Source: Pseudomonas sp. GOM7 (lineage in GTDB: Bacteria; Pseudomonadota; Gammaproteobacteria; Pseudomonadales; Pseudomonadaceae). Taken from it: a stretch of DNA of 64,000 bases. This document shows positions 1-8,390 of this stretch, one piece after another (position 1 is the stretch's first letter; each line of letters starts with the position of its first letter). The notes below the pieces were generated by a model, which ran no database searches, had not been told where the DNA came from, and worked only from the letters and a program-made list of their open reading frames with translations. The stretch is from contig NZ_CP113519.1 in assembly GCF_026723825.1 (NCBI RefSeq), forward strand, positions 4,836,001 to 4,900,000. Direction: 5' to 3'. Both the position numbers and the translations under genes were made by a program.

Positions 1-2
1 AG

Positions 3-563
3 ATTCACATCGCCGGAGAGGCCGCCTGCGGTCAGCAGGCTCTGGAACACCTGCGCACCCTGGACGTGGATATGCTGCTGCTGGACATCAGCATGCCGGG
101 CCTCAGCGGCGAGGCACTGATTTCACGACTCACCCATCAGTATCCCAGGCTGGCTATCCTGGTGCTGAGCATGCACAGCGACGTGCAGATCGCCATACAT
201 GCCTTGCGCGCCGGCGCGGCTGGCTATGTGACCAAGACCCAACCCCCCGAGACCCTGATCGAGGCGGTGAGGAAAGTCGCAGCCGGCGGCCGCTTCATCG
301 ACCCCGACCTGCTCGAGCGGATTGCCTTGAACAACCTCAAGCCACACGCCAGCCGCGGGCTCGACAGCCTGACCAATCGAGAGTTCCAGATCATGCGACT
401 ACTGGCAGATGGCATGAGCGTGAATCAGATCGCCGAGCAACTCATGATCAGTAACAAGACCGTCAGCACCCATAAGATAAATCTGATGGAAAAGATGGGA
501 TTTACCAGCAATGCAGACCTGGTCAAGTTCGCTTCCCTACTCACGAAGTCCGATATCAGCTAA
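3..563 (+). CDS. LuxR-type response regulator, 5' truncated by window edge
   Basis: This is the C-terminal part of a two-component response regulator. The reading frame is open from base 3, so the start codon lies outside the window. The receiver part shows the phospho-acceptor context LLLDISMPG and the late lysine context GYVTKTQ. A LuxR/NarL helix-turn-helix follows (LTNREFQIMRLLADG, then ISNKTVSTHK). The DNA-binding domain is a close paralogue of the regulator at 11838-12467, and by analogy a histidine kinase gene should lie just upstream of base 1. It precedes chemosensory cluster 1, which suggests but does not prove that it regulates that cluster. Family assignment is firm; target genes are unknown. 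Confidence 0.93.
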   Translation: MHIAGEAACGQQALEHLRTLDVDMLLLDISMPGLSGEALISRLTHQYPRLAILVLSMHSDVQIAIHALRAGAAGYVTKTQPPETLIEAVRKVAAGGRFIDPDLLERIALNNLKPHASRGLDSLTNREFQIMRLLADGMSVNQIAEQLMISNKTVSTHKINLMEKMGFTSNADLVKFASLLTKSDIS

Positions 564-749
564 GGATATTCCTACTCGGCGAGAGGGATTGTCCGAGTGA
601 AAATCCAGAAATAACCCGATGCCTGACAGTCGTGGCGCTCCTGCATCCTGAATTGGCCGATGGAACGAAACGAAAAGGCAGGGGCTGCACCGCTCGACGC
701 CTGGAAAGTCCTTCGCGCCACTCCCCCATTGACTGTCGCGGAGCCACTC

Positions 750-1907
750 GTGCGCGCTCATCTTCACCCTCGGCTTATCCCGACACTGATCCTACTTTGC
801 GGTATCCTGGCCATCCTGGCCGTGCAATTTGACTGGCTGGCCCCGCTCCATGCTCTTCTACCCCTGCTCCTGGTCGGTACTCTGCTGCTGTTGCAGATTC
901 CCGCGAGCGCGCCCGCCAGAACCACAGGCGCAGAGCCGGACAGCCACGAGCCAAACGTCAGCAGCAATCTGGAAAGCGATCTGACGCGGCTCTGCGAACA
1001 GACCCTACCGCTCTGGTCACAGCAGATCGAAAGCGCGCGCAGCCACACCGAAGAGGCCATTTCCGCGCTCAGCGAGCGCTTCTCCAACCTCGCCGGGCGC
1101 ATCCAGCAGAGCCTCGGCAACAATTCCGAGCGCGAAGCGGGTAACCGTCTGGTGGGCCTGCTCTCCACCAGCCAGCACGAACTCGACCTGATCATCATGG
1201 CCCTGCGCGAAGCCCTGGCCAGCAAGGAAACCATGCTGCAGGAGGTGATGCAGCTCTCGAACTTCACCGAGCAGTTGCAGGCCATGGCCAACGAGGTGGC
1301 CGAGATCGCCAAGCAGACCAATCTGCTGGCGCTCAACGCGGCCATCGAAGCGGCCCGTGCCGGCGAGAGCGGCCGCGGTTTCGCCGTGGTCGCCGACGAG
1401 GTGCGCAAGCTGTCGACGCTGTCGGGGCAGACCGGGCAGCGCATCAGCGAAACCGTCGGCGTGGTCAACGGCGCCATCGGCAAGACCCTGACCATCTCCC
1501 AGGAATACGCCAAGACCGACGCCCTGACCCTGAAGAACGCCAGCGAAGTGATCAATGGCGTGATCAGCCGCTTCCATCACAGCGCCGGCGCCATCGTCAG
1601 TCATAACGAGGCGATGCGCAGCCAGAACGTGATCGTCGCCAACGACATCGCCGAAGTGCTGGTGGCCTTGCAGTTCCAGGATCGCACCAGCCAGATGCTC
1701 GGCCATATCCGAGGCGACCTGGACAAACTGCAGCGTCACCTCACCGATAGCCAGGAGCGGCGTGCTCAGGGCCTGCCCCCGGCGACCCTGGATGTACAGC
1801 ACTGGCTCGATGAACTGGCGCAGACCTACACCATGCCCGAGCAACACGCCATCCATCAGGGCAACGCTCCTGGCAAACGCAACGATTCCGATATCACCTT
1901 CTTCTGA
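750..1907 (+). CDS. short methyl-accepting receptor with CheZ-like motif, cluster 1
   Basis: This 385-residue membrane-anchored signalling protein has two hydrophobic segments near the N-terminus with almost no periplasmic loop, and then a cytoplasmic coiled-coil. The receptor hairpin tip is clear (LLALNAAIEAARAG, GFAVVADEVRKLS). After it comes LQFQDRTSQML, in which Asp311 and Gln315 have the Asp-x3-Gln spacing of the CheZ phosphatase site. The protein ends in a conserved tail, SDITFF. I chose the GTG at 750 because GGAG (740-743) precedes it by 6 bases and the resulting N-terminus aligns with the paralogue at 13619; an in-frame ATG at 660 would add 30 residues. cheY starts 8 bases downstream. 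Receptor family membership is certain; phosphatase activity is inference. Confidence 0.88.
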   Translation: MRAHLHPRLIPTLILLCGILAILAVQFDWLAPLHALLPLLLVGTLLLLQIPASAPARTTGAEPDSHEPNVSSNLESDLTRLCEQTLPLWSQQIESARSHTEEAISALSERFSNLAGRIQQSLGNNSEREAGNRLVGLLSTSQHELDLIIMALREALASKETMLQEVMQLSNFTEQLQAMANEVAEIAKQTNLLALNAAIEAARAGESGRGFAVVADEVRKLSTLSGQTGQRISETVGVVNGAIGKTLTISQEYAKTDALTLKNASEVINGVISRFHHSAGAIVSHNEAMRSQNVIVANDIAEVLVALQFQDRTSQMLGHIRGDLDKLQRHLTDSQERRAQGLPPATLDVQHWLDELAQTYTMPEQHAIHQGNAPGKRNDSDITFF

Positions 1908-1915
1908 GGTTTCTC

Positions 1916-2284
1916 ATGGGCAAGACCGTACTTATCGTCGACGACTCAGCATCCATCCGCCAGGTCGTCAGCATGACGCTCAAGGGTGCCGGCTACGACG
2001 TCATCGAAGGCTGCGACGGCAAGGACGCGCTGACCAAGCTCGACGGGCGCAAGGTGCACCTGATCATCAGTGACGTGAACATGCCGAACATGGACGGCAT
2101 CACCTTCCTCAAGAACGTCAAGCAACTGCCGGCCTACAAGTTCACCCCGGTGATCATGCTCACCACCGAGGCCGGGGAAGCGAAGAAAAGCGAAGGCCAG
2201 GCGGCCGGTGCCAAGGCCTGGGTGGTCAAACCCTTCCAGCCGGCACAGATGCTCTCTGCCGTGTCCAAGCTGATCCTGCCCTGA
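1916..2284 (+). CDS. cheY: CheY-type single-domain response regulator, cluster 1
   Basis: A 122-residue stand-alone receiver domain that would take phosphate from CheA and carry the output signal. The acidic pair is Asp9-Asp10, the phospho-acceptor Asp53 (IISDVNMP), the switch Thr lies in MLTTEAG and the conserved Lys in VVKPF. There is no output domain. A GAGG ribosome site lies before the ATG. The gene sits between the CheZ-like receptor and the STAS gene. It is almost identical to the paralogue at 14785, with only a handful of substitutions, which suggests recent duplication or gene conversion. Confidence 0.95.
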   Translation: MGKTVLIVDDSASIRQVVSMTLKGAGYDVIEGCDGKDALTKLDGRKVHLIISDVNMPNMDGITFLKNVKQLPAYKFTPVIMLTTEAGEAKKSEGQAAGAKAWVVKPFQPAQMLSAVSKLILP

Positions 2285-2294
2285 GGTTGCCGCC

Positions 2295-2624
2295 ATGACG
2301 GACGCGCCCGGAGAAAACCTGTACCGCATCCTGCCGCTCGAAGGTGGGTTGACCATCTACAGCGTCGGCGAACACATGAGCCTGCTCCTGCGCGCCCTGA
2401 CCCCTGGCACGGAAGTCGAACTGGATCTGGCCGCCCTGGATGAGCTCGACAGCGCCGGCCTGCAACTGCTGGTGCTGGCCAAGCAAGAGGCCGAGCGAGT
2501 GGGCAGCAAACTGCGCCTGAGCCACCACAGCCCGGCCGTGATCGAGGCCCTGGAGCTCAGCGGTCTGGCGTCCTTCTTCGGCGACCCCATCCTGATCAAA
2601 CCTGCGGCGAGTGACCCAGCATGA
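2295..2624 (+). CDS. STAS-domain protein with canonical serine, cluster 1
   Basis: A 109-residue single STAS domain of the anti-sigma-factor-antagonist/MlaB type. Segment LDELDSAGLQLL carries the Asp-Ser motif at the start of the helix where the SpoIIAA family is phosphorylated. Such proteins usually act as partner-switching adaptors. Placed between cheY and cheA, this one is probably a component or regulator of the chemosensory array. Its stop overlaps the cheA start (ATGA at 2621), implying translational coupling. No cognate anti-sigma kinase gene is visible nearby, so its partner is unknown. The cluster 2 paralogue has Cys instead of the Ser. Confidence 0.85.
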   Translation: MTDAPGENLYRILPLEGGLTIYSVGEHMSLLLRALTPGTEVELDLAALDELDSAGLQLLVLAKQEAERVGSKLRLSHHSPAVIEALELSGLASFFGDPILIKPAASDPA

Positions 2625-4798
2625 ACATGGACGAAGTGCTCAAGACCTTCATCGCCGAAAGCCGCGAACTGCTGGAACAGATGGAGGAGGCGCTGCTGCA
2701 ACTGGAAAGCGCGCCCGACGATGCCGACATCATCAACGCCATCTTCCGCGCGGCCCATACCATCAAGGGCTCGGCCGGCCTGTTCGGCTTCGACCTGATC
2801 GTCGCCTTCACCCACATCGCCGAGAGCGTGCTCGATCGGGTGCGCAATGCCGAGTTGCAGTTCGACGAAACGCTGACGGCGCTGTTCCTGGAAACCGGTG
2901 ACCACCTCGGTCAGTTGATCAACCAACTCGACGAGCACGGCGACCTGGAGCAGGTCGATGCCCCGACCCTGGAACAGAATCGCCTGCTGGCCGAGCGCCT
3001 GAGCCAGTACATGGCCAGCGCGCCAGCCTCGCAGAACCTGCCCAGCCACAGCGAGCGCCCGATCGAACGCAGCGTGGCCGGCGGCCTGAGCGCCGACCAC
3101 TGGCACCTGTCGCTGCGCTTCGGCCCCGATACCCTGCGCAACGGCATGGATCCGCTGTCGTTGCTGCGCTACCTCAACACCTTTGGGCAGATCGTCAGCA
3201 TCGTGCCGCTGCTCGACCGCATCCCACCGGCGGCGGAGATGGATCCGGAGACCTGCTACCTCGGCTTCGAGCTGGCCTTCGTCAGCGACGCGGACAAAGC
3301 CACCATCGAGGGCGCGTTCGAGTTCGTCCGCGAAGACAGCCTGATCCGCATTCTGCCGCCGCACAGCAAGTCCGACGAATACCTCGAGCTGATCCGCGCC
3401 CTGCCCGAAGAAGACATGCGCCTGGGGGAAATTCTCATGCGCTGCGGCACCCTGACCACCGCCGAACTGCAGGAGGTACTGCACGCGCAGGTGCAGAGCC
3501 AGCAGCAGGACGAACCGCGCCCCATCGGCCAGGTGCTGATGGAGCAAAGCCTGGTGCAGCCGCCGGTGATCGCTGCCGCCCTGCACAAGCAGCAACAGGT
3601 CAAGGAAAACCGCAGCAACGAGAGCAGCCTGATCCGCGTCGATGCCGGCAAGCTCGACGAACTGATCAATCTGGTCGGCGAGCTGATCATCGCCGGCGCA
3701 GGTGCGCGCATGACCGCCCAGCAAGTCGGCCACGCGCAGATGCTCGAATCCACCGAGCTGCTCTCGCGCCTGGTCGAGGAAGTGCGCGACTCGGCCCTGA
3801 CCCTGCGCATGGTGCAGATCGGCGCCACCTTCAACCGCTTTCAGCGCGTGGTGCGCGACGTCTCGCGTGAGCTGGGCAAGGACATCGCCCTGTCCATCAG
3901 CGGCGGCGACACCGAGCTGGACAAGACCGTGGTCGAGCGCATCACCGACCCGCTCACCCACCTGGTGCGCAATGCCATGGATCATGGCATCGAGCCCCTG
4001 GCCGTGCGTCTTGAACGCGGCAAGCCGGCGCAGGGCAACGTGCGCCTGAACGCCTACCACGATGCCGGTAGCATCGTCCTGGAAGTGGCCGACGACGGTG
4101 GTGGCCTCGACCCGCAACGCATCCTGGCCAAGGCCCGTGAACGCGGCCTGATCGCCGAAGGCCAGGTGCTGACGGAAAAGGAAACCTTCAACCTGATCTT
4201 CGAGCCCGGCTTCTCCACTGCCGACCAGGTCAGCAACCTGTCCGGGCGCGGCGTCGGCATGGACGTGGTCAAGCGCAACATCACCGCCCTGCGCGGCAGC
4301 ATCGACCTGGAAAGCCAGCTCGGCAAAGGCACCTGTGTGCGCATCCGCCTGCCGCTGACGCTGGCCATCATCGACGGTTTCCTGGTCGGCGTCGGCGAGG
4401 CGGGTTATGTCATCCCGCTGGATCTGGTCGAGGAATGCATCGAGCTGGAACCCGGCACCCAGCAAGGCCGTGGTCACCTTTCACTGCGTGGTGAGGTACT
4501 GCCGTTCATTCGTCTGCGCGAATTGTTCGACGAACAAGGCCAGCCGCCGCGCCGCGAGAACGTGGTGGTGGTCAGCTATGCCGGCCAGCGCGCCGGGCTG
4601 GTGGTTGATCGCTTGATGGGCGAGTTCCAGACGGTGATCAAGCCCTTGGGCAAGCTGTTCGTCAACTGCCGTGGCATTGGTGGCTTCACCATCCTCGGCA
4701 GCGGCGCCGTGGCGCTGATTCTCGACATTCCCAACCTGCTGAACGAACTCAGCACCCCTGCTGCCAACACGGCGCTGCCAGTTGCCAGCGAAGCCTGA
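2621..4798 (+). CDS. cheA: chemotaxis histidine kinase CheA with MshEN-like insert, cluster 1
   Basis: A 725-residue hybrid-free CheA that autophosphorylates in response to receptor state and passes phosphate to CheY and CheB. Domains in order: Hpt (P1) with His46 in FRAAHTIKGSAG; a P2-like module beginning WHLSLRFGPDTLRNGMDP (about 139-255); an insert at about 267-324; dimerisation (from about 340); ATPase with NAMDHGIEP, DDGGGLDPQ and GRGVGMDVV boxes; and a C-terminal CheW-like domain. The insert has two 24-residue repeats starting RLGEILMRCG (267) and PIGQVLMEQS (301), which fit the MshEN pattern RLGxxLxxxGx6Lx3Lx2Q known from c-di-GMP-binding proteins. CheA of cluster 2 lacks it. The start overlaps the STAS gene by 4 bases. 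Confidence 0.96.
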   Translation: MNMDEVLKTFIAESRELLEQMEEALLQLESAPDDADIINAIFRAAHTIKGSAGLFGFDLIVAFTHIAESVLDRVRNAELQFDETLTALFLETGDHLGQLINQLDEHGDLEQVDAPTLEQNRLLAERLSQYMASAPASQNLPSHSERPIERSVAGGLSADHWHLSLRFGPDTLRNGMDPLSLLRYLNTFGQIVSIVPLLDRIPPAAEMDPETCYLGFELAFVSDADKATIEGAFEFVREDSLIRILPPHSKSDEYLELIRALPEEDMRLGEILMRCGTLTTAELQEVLHAQVQSQQQDEPRPIGQVLMEQSLVQPPVIAAALHKQQQVKENRSNESSLIRVDAGKLDELINLVGELIIAGAGARMTAQQVGHAQMLESTELLSRLVEEVRDSALTLRMVQIGATFNRFQRVVRDVSRELGKDIALSISGGDTELDKTVVERITDPLTHLVRNAMDHGIEPLAVRLERGKPAQGNVRLNAYHDAGSIVLEVADDGGGLDPQRILAKARERGLIAEGQVLTEKETFNLIFEPGFSTADQVSNLSGRGVGMDVVKRNITALRGSIDLESQLGKGTCVRIRLPLTLAIIDGFLVGVGEAGYVIPLDLVEECIELEPGTQQGRGHLSLRGEVLPFIRLRELFDEQGQPPRRENVVVVSYAGQRAGLVVDRLMGEFQTVIKPLGKLFVNCRGIGGFTILGSGAVALILDIPNLLNELSTPAANTALPVASEA

Positions 4799-4820
4799 AA
4801 CCACCGATAGAGCCCACAAC

Positions 4821-5375
4821 ATGAGCAGTTCCAGCAGCCAGGCCAGCGCCGCGCAGAAACCGCCAGAGAACACCGCCACGGCAGTTGCGGTAGTGGCGTC
4901 GGAGCCCGACACGCCGCAGCAATACCTGAGCTTCGAGCTTGGCGCGCAGCGTTACGCCCTCGACGGCCTGTGCGTGCGCGAGATCATCGAGTATCCCCAG
5001 TTGACTCGCGTGCCCATGGCAGCTTCCTGCATCCATGGCGTGATCAACCTGCGCGGCGCCGTGGTGCCGGTGATCGACCTGAGCCTGCGCTTCGGCCAGG
5101 GTGCCAGCCGTATCGACAAACGCACCTGCATCATCATCGTCGAGGTGACCGATGAAGAAGACACCCAGGTGCTGGGCATCATCGTCGATGCCGTCAGCGA
5201 GGTGCTGGAAATCGATGCGGGCCAGATACGCCCTGCACCGGCCTTCGGCAACCCCATTCGCGACGACTTCATTCACGGCATGGTGCGCAAAGGCGATGAC
5301 TTCATCGTTCTGCTGACCATCGAAAACACCCTGGCGGTGGCTGAGATAGCGTCCTCTGGCAGGCTGAGCCGATGA
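4821..5375 (+). CDS. cheW: CheW adaptor, cluster 1 first copy
   Basis: A 184-residue CheW scaffold protein coupling receptors to CheA. The core reads YLSFELGAQRYALDG, VREIIEYPQLTRVP and GVINLRGAVVPVIDL, with an N-terminal low-complexity Ser/Ala extension of about 35 residues. I prefer the ATG at 4821 just after the cheA stop; an earlier in-frame ATG at 4782 would overlap cheA by 17 bases. Compared with the other CheW copies it ends early: the bases after its stop (5376-5424) still resemble the 3' end of cheW of cluster 2 (20064-20111), so it looks like a frame-altered descendant. Confidence 0.93.
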   Translation: MSSSSSQASAAQKPPENTATAVAVVASEPDTPQQYLSFELGAQRYALDGLCVREIIEYPQLTRVPMAASCIHGVINLRGAVVPVIDLSLRFGQGASRIDKRTCIIIVEVTDEEDTQVLGIIVDAVSEVLEIDAGQIRPAPAFGNPIRDDFIHGMVRKGDDFIVLLTIENTLAVAEIASSGRLSR

Positions 5376-5424
5376 CATCAAATTACCTTTCATGCGAAAC
5401 GCGAGCGCGCGCAGGAGCAAACAA

Positions 5425-7062
5425 ATGACTATCAGTAAAAAGATGATTCTTCTGGTTCTTTCGGCTTTGCTCGGCATCCTTATTCTGGCTGGAGTGGGTT
5501 ACCACCAGATGAGCCAGGTATTCACTGCCGCCAACTACGGCAACGTCAACTCGGTTCCCAGCATCGTCGCCTTGGAAAAGCTGGGCAGTGCGGTCAACGC
5601 CCAGATACAACTGACCTACCGGCATATCCTGACGATTGATGCCAGCGCCATGGCGCAACTTGAATCCCAGATAAAGAACAGCCGAGAAGACATCCAGCAG
5701 GCAATCGATGAGTACACCAAGGTCTTGTCCGATGACCAGGACAAACAACTACTGGATGCTGACCGCCGAGGGATCTCCGCCTTCTTGCAGGGCGCCGACG
5801 TGGCTCTGGAGCACTCACGCAGGAACGAGAACGATGCAGCTCGCGATGCCCTCATCGCCTTGCAACAAGAGGCCATCGCGCCACTGAGCGAGGCTCTCAA
5901 TGCCCACTTGGAATATAACGTCAACGCTGCCAACAAAGGCAGTCAGGCCGCTGAAGAGACGCTGCAGCAGGCCACTCTGGTCTCCATTCTCGTATCCCTG
6001 ATTACTTTGCTGGTGATCAGCCTGCTCGGCACCCTGATTACCCGCAACCTGCTGCGTCAACTCGGAGGTGAACCCAGCTACGCCGCCGAAGTGGTGACTC
6101 GTATCGCCGAAGGTGATCTGCGCGTGCAGATCAATACCCGCCCAGGCGACACCAGCAGCATGCTGGCCGCGATCCACAACATGTCGCAACGTCTGGCACA
6201 GATCATCGCCGAAGTCCGCAGCAACGCCGATGCCCTGACCAGCGCCTCCGAAGAGATCTCCGCCACCGCCCAGAGTATGAGCCAGGCCGCCTCCGAGCAG
6301 GCCGCCTCGGTGGAGGAAACCAGCGCCTCGATGGAGCAGATGTCCGCCTCCATCGCGCAGAACACCGAGAACGCCCGCATCACCGACGGCATGGCGAGCA
6401 AGGCCAGCGGCGAAGCCAGCGAAGGCGGCCAGGCGGTCAAGGAAACCGTGCGTGCGATGAAGACCATCGCCGACAAGATCGGCATTGTCGACGACATCGC
6501 CTACCAGACCAACCTGCTGGCGCTCAACGCCGCCATCGAAGCGGCCCGCGCCGGCGAACACGGCAAGGGCTTCGCCGTGGTGGCCGCCGAGGTGCGCAAG
6601 CTGGCCGAACGCAGCCAGGTGGCGGCGCAGGAAATCGGCGAAGTGGCCAAGTCCAGCGTGCAACTGGCCGAACGCGCCGGCACCCTGCTCGACGAGATCG
6701 TGCCCTCCATCGCCAAGACCTCCGACCTGGTGCAGGAGATCGCCGCCGCCTCCGAAGAGCAGAGTTCGGGTGTCGGCCAGATCAGCACGGCGATGAACCA
6801 GCTCAACGAAATCACCCAGCAGAACGCCTCCTCGTCCGAGGAACTGGCCGCCACCGCCGAGGAAATGAGCGGCCAGGCCGAGCAACTGCAGCAGTTGATG
6901 GAATTCTTCAAACTCAACAACAGCGCTGGAGTACGCAACCCGCAACGCCAGGCCCAGCCACCACGGCCCAGCAATTCGCCGCGCCACGCCTACGCCGATG
7001 ACGACGCTGGCGCGCCCATGGCCGGTGGCCTGCCGGCCGGTTACGTGCGCTTTCAGGAGTAA
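5425..7062 (+). CDS. methyl-accepting chemotaxis protein with 4-helix-bundle sensor, cluster 1
   Basis: A 545-residue transmembrane receptor. TM1 is at about 6-27; a helical periplasmic sensor of about 160 residues of the 4HB_MCP type follows (its start VFTAANYGNVNSVPSIVAL is shared with the cluster 2 receptor). TM2 is near 190-210, then a HAMP domain and a signalling domain with the NLLALNAAIEAARAGEHG tip. The C-terminal linker ends GYVRFQE, a tail related to those of the two cluster 2 receptors. Start choice: AGGAG 9 bases before the ATG at 5425; an upstream in-frame ATG at 5392 has no ribosome site. The ligand is unknown. Confidence 0.95.
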   Translation: MTISKKMILLVLSALLGILILAGVGYHQMSQVFTAANYGNVNSVPSIVALEKLGSAVNAQIQLTYRHILTIDASAMAQLESQIKNSREDIQQAIDEYTKVLSDDQDKQLLDADRRGISAFLQGADVALEHSRRNENDAARDALIALQQEAIAPLSEALNAHLEYNVNAANKGSQAAEETLQQATLVSILVSLITLLVISLLGTLITRNLLRQLGGEPSYAAEVVTRIAEGDLRVQINTRPGDTSSMLAAIHNMSQRLAQIIAEVRSNADALTSASEEISATAQSMSQAASEQAASVEETSASMEQMSASIAQNTENARITDGMASKASGEASEGGQAVKETVRAMKTIADKIGIVDDIAYQTNLLALNAAIEAARAGEHGKGFAVVAAEVRKLAERSQVAAQEIGEVAKSSVQLAERAGTLLDEIVPSIAKTSDLVQEIAAASEEQSSGVGQISTAMNQLNEITQQNASSSEELAATAEEMSGQAEQLQQLMEFFKLNNSAGVRNPQRQAQPPRPSNSPRHAYADDDAGAPMAGGLPAGYVRFQE

Positions 7063-7065
7063 GCG

Positions 7066-7572
7066 ATGGCCACTGCCAACGCCGCCGGCCAGTACCTGAC
7101 CTTCACCTTGGCGCAGGAGCTGTTCGCCGTCGACATCCATGCCGTGCGCGAGATCATCGAGTACGGCCAGCTCACCAGCGTGCCGATGATGCCACCGAGC
7201 ATCCTCGGCGTGATCAACCTGCGCGGCGCAGTGGTGCCGGTCATCGACCTCGGCCTGCGCTTCGGTGGCCAGGCCACTCTAATCGGCCCGCGCACCTGCA
7301 TCGTCATTCTGGAAATCACCACCGCCGAGGGGCTGCGGGTGATCGGCATGGTGGTCGATGCAGTCAACGAAGTGCTGGAGCTGGGCAGCGAACAGATCGA
7401 GCCGGCGCCCAGTTTCGGCAAGCGCATCCGCGCCGACTTCATCCGCGGCATGGGCAAGCTGAACGAGCGCCTGGTAGTACTGCTGGAGGTCGGCAAGGTG
7501 CTTTCCGACGACGAAATCGCCCTGCTCGATCAGGCTGGCGCGCCAGCCGACCCGACGCCGGCGGATTCATGA
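7066..7572 (+). CDS. cheW: CheW adaptor, cluster 1 second copy
   Basis: A 168-residue CheW domain protein with the standard core (YLTFTLAQELFAVDI, VREIIEYGQLTSVPMMP, GVINLRGAVVPVIDLGLRF) and almost no extension. It starts 3 bases after the receptor stop codon and its own stop overlaps cheR (ATGA), so it is part of one translationally coupled operon. Having two CheW proteins for one CheA, each directly beside a receptor or kinase gene, suggests either different receptor pairings or array stoichiometry control. Assignment is certain; specificity between the two CheW copies cannot be read from the sequence. Confidence 0.94.
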   Translation: MATANAAGQYLTFTLAQELFAVDIHAVREIIEYGQLTSVPMMPPSILGVINLRGAVVPVIDLGLRFGGQATLIGPRTCIVILEITTAEGLRVIGMVVDAVNEVLELGSEQIEPAPSFGKRIRADFIRGMGKLNERLVVLLEVGKVLSDDEIALLDQAGAPADPTPADS

Positions 7573-8390
7573 GCAGTGCCACGGCCATCAGCCTGAGCGA
7601 TCAGGAGTTCGCCCAGTTTCGCCAACTGATTTACGACATCGCCGGCATCAGCCTGTCCGAGGCGAAGAAACCCCTGGTCGCCGGGCGGCTGAGCAAACGC
7701 CTGCGCGAATTCGCGCTCGCCAGCTATGGCGACTACTTCCGCCGCCTGCACCAGAACCCGGCGGAACTGCAGACCTGCGTCGACCTGCTGACCACCAACG
7801 AGACCTACTTCTTCCGCGAGCCCAAGCACTTCGACTTTCTCCGTGAGCGTCTGGGCCAGCCTGGGCTCGTGCCCAGTGGCCGCCCCTTGCGCATCTGGAG
7901 CGGTGCCTGCTCCAGCGGCGAGGAGCCCTACAGCATCGCCCTGCTGCTGGCCGACGTGCTTGGCGACAAGCCCTGGGAAATTCTCGCCTCGGACATCAGC
8001 CAACGGGTGCTGGAACGTGCCCGCGCCGGGGTCTATGACCTGCAGGACAGCGAGAACATCCCGAGACACATGCTGGTGCGCCATTGTTTCCGTGGCGTGG
8101 GCGCCAACGAGGGCACCCTGCTGATCGATCCGGCCCTGCGCCGTCGCGTGCGTTTCGAGCAGATCAACCTGAACAACGCGCTACCGGAGATCGGCCAGTT
8201 CGACGTGATATTCCTGCGCAACGTGATGATCTACTTCGACGGCGACACCAAGCGCCAGGTGGTCAACCGCCTGCTCGGCCGCCTGCGACCGGGCGGTTAC
8301 TTCATCATCAGCCACTCGGAAAGCCTCAACGGTATCGATGACAGGCTCAAGGCCGTGAAACCTTCGATCTACCGCAATCCCGATGTCTAG
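7569..8390 (+). CDS. cheR: chemoreceptor glutamate methyltransferase CheR, cluster 1
   Basis: A 273-residue SAM-dependent methyltransferase that methylates receptor glutamates for adaptation. An N-terminal all-helical domain is followed by the hallmark TTNETYFFREPKHF, the SAM loop IWSGACSSGEEPYS and the later NVMIYFDGDTKRQVV strand-loop. Length matches the family. It overlaps cheW by 4 bases at its start and cheD by 8 bases at its end; the same 8-base cheR/cheD overlap occurs in cluster 2. There are no TPR repeats, so it is the simple CheR type. Any tethering site on the receptors would have to be their shared RF-type tail. Confidence 0.95.
   Translation: MSSATAISLSDQEFAQFRQLIYDIAGISLSEAKKPLVAGRLSKRLREFALASYGDYFRRLHQNPAELQTCVDLLTTNETYFFREPKHFDFLRERLGQPGLVPSGRPLRIWSGACSSGEEPYSIALLLADVLGDKPWEILASDISQRVLERARAGVYDLQDSENIPRHMLVRHCFRGVGANEGTLLIDPALRRRVRFEQINLNNALPEIGQFDVIFLRNVMIYFDGDTKRQVVNRLLGRLRPGGYFIISHSESLNGIDDRLKAVKPSIYRNPDV

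Noticed and set aside
2357..4477. Minus-strand open frame of 706 codons opposite cheA
   Set aside because: It is antisense to a certain cheA gene, shows the His/Gln/Ala/Val-rich composition typical of GC-rich shadow frames and has no recognisable domain.
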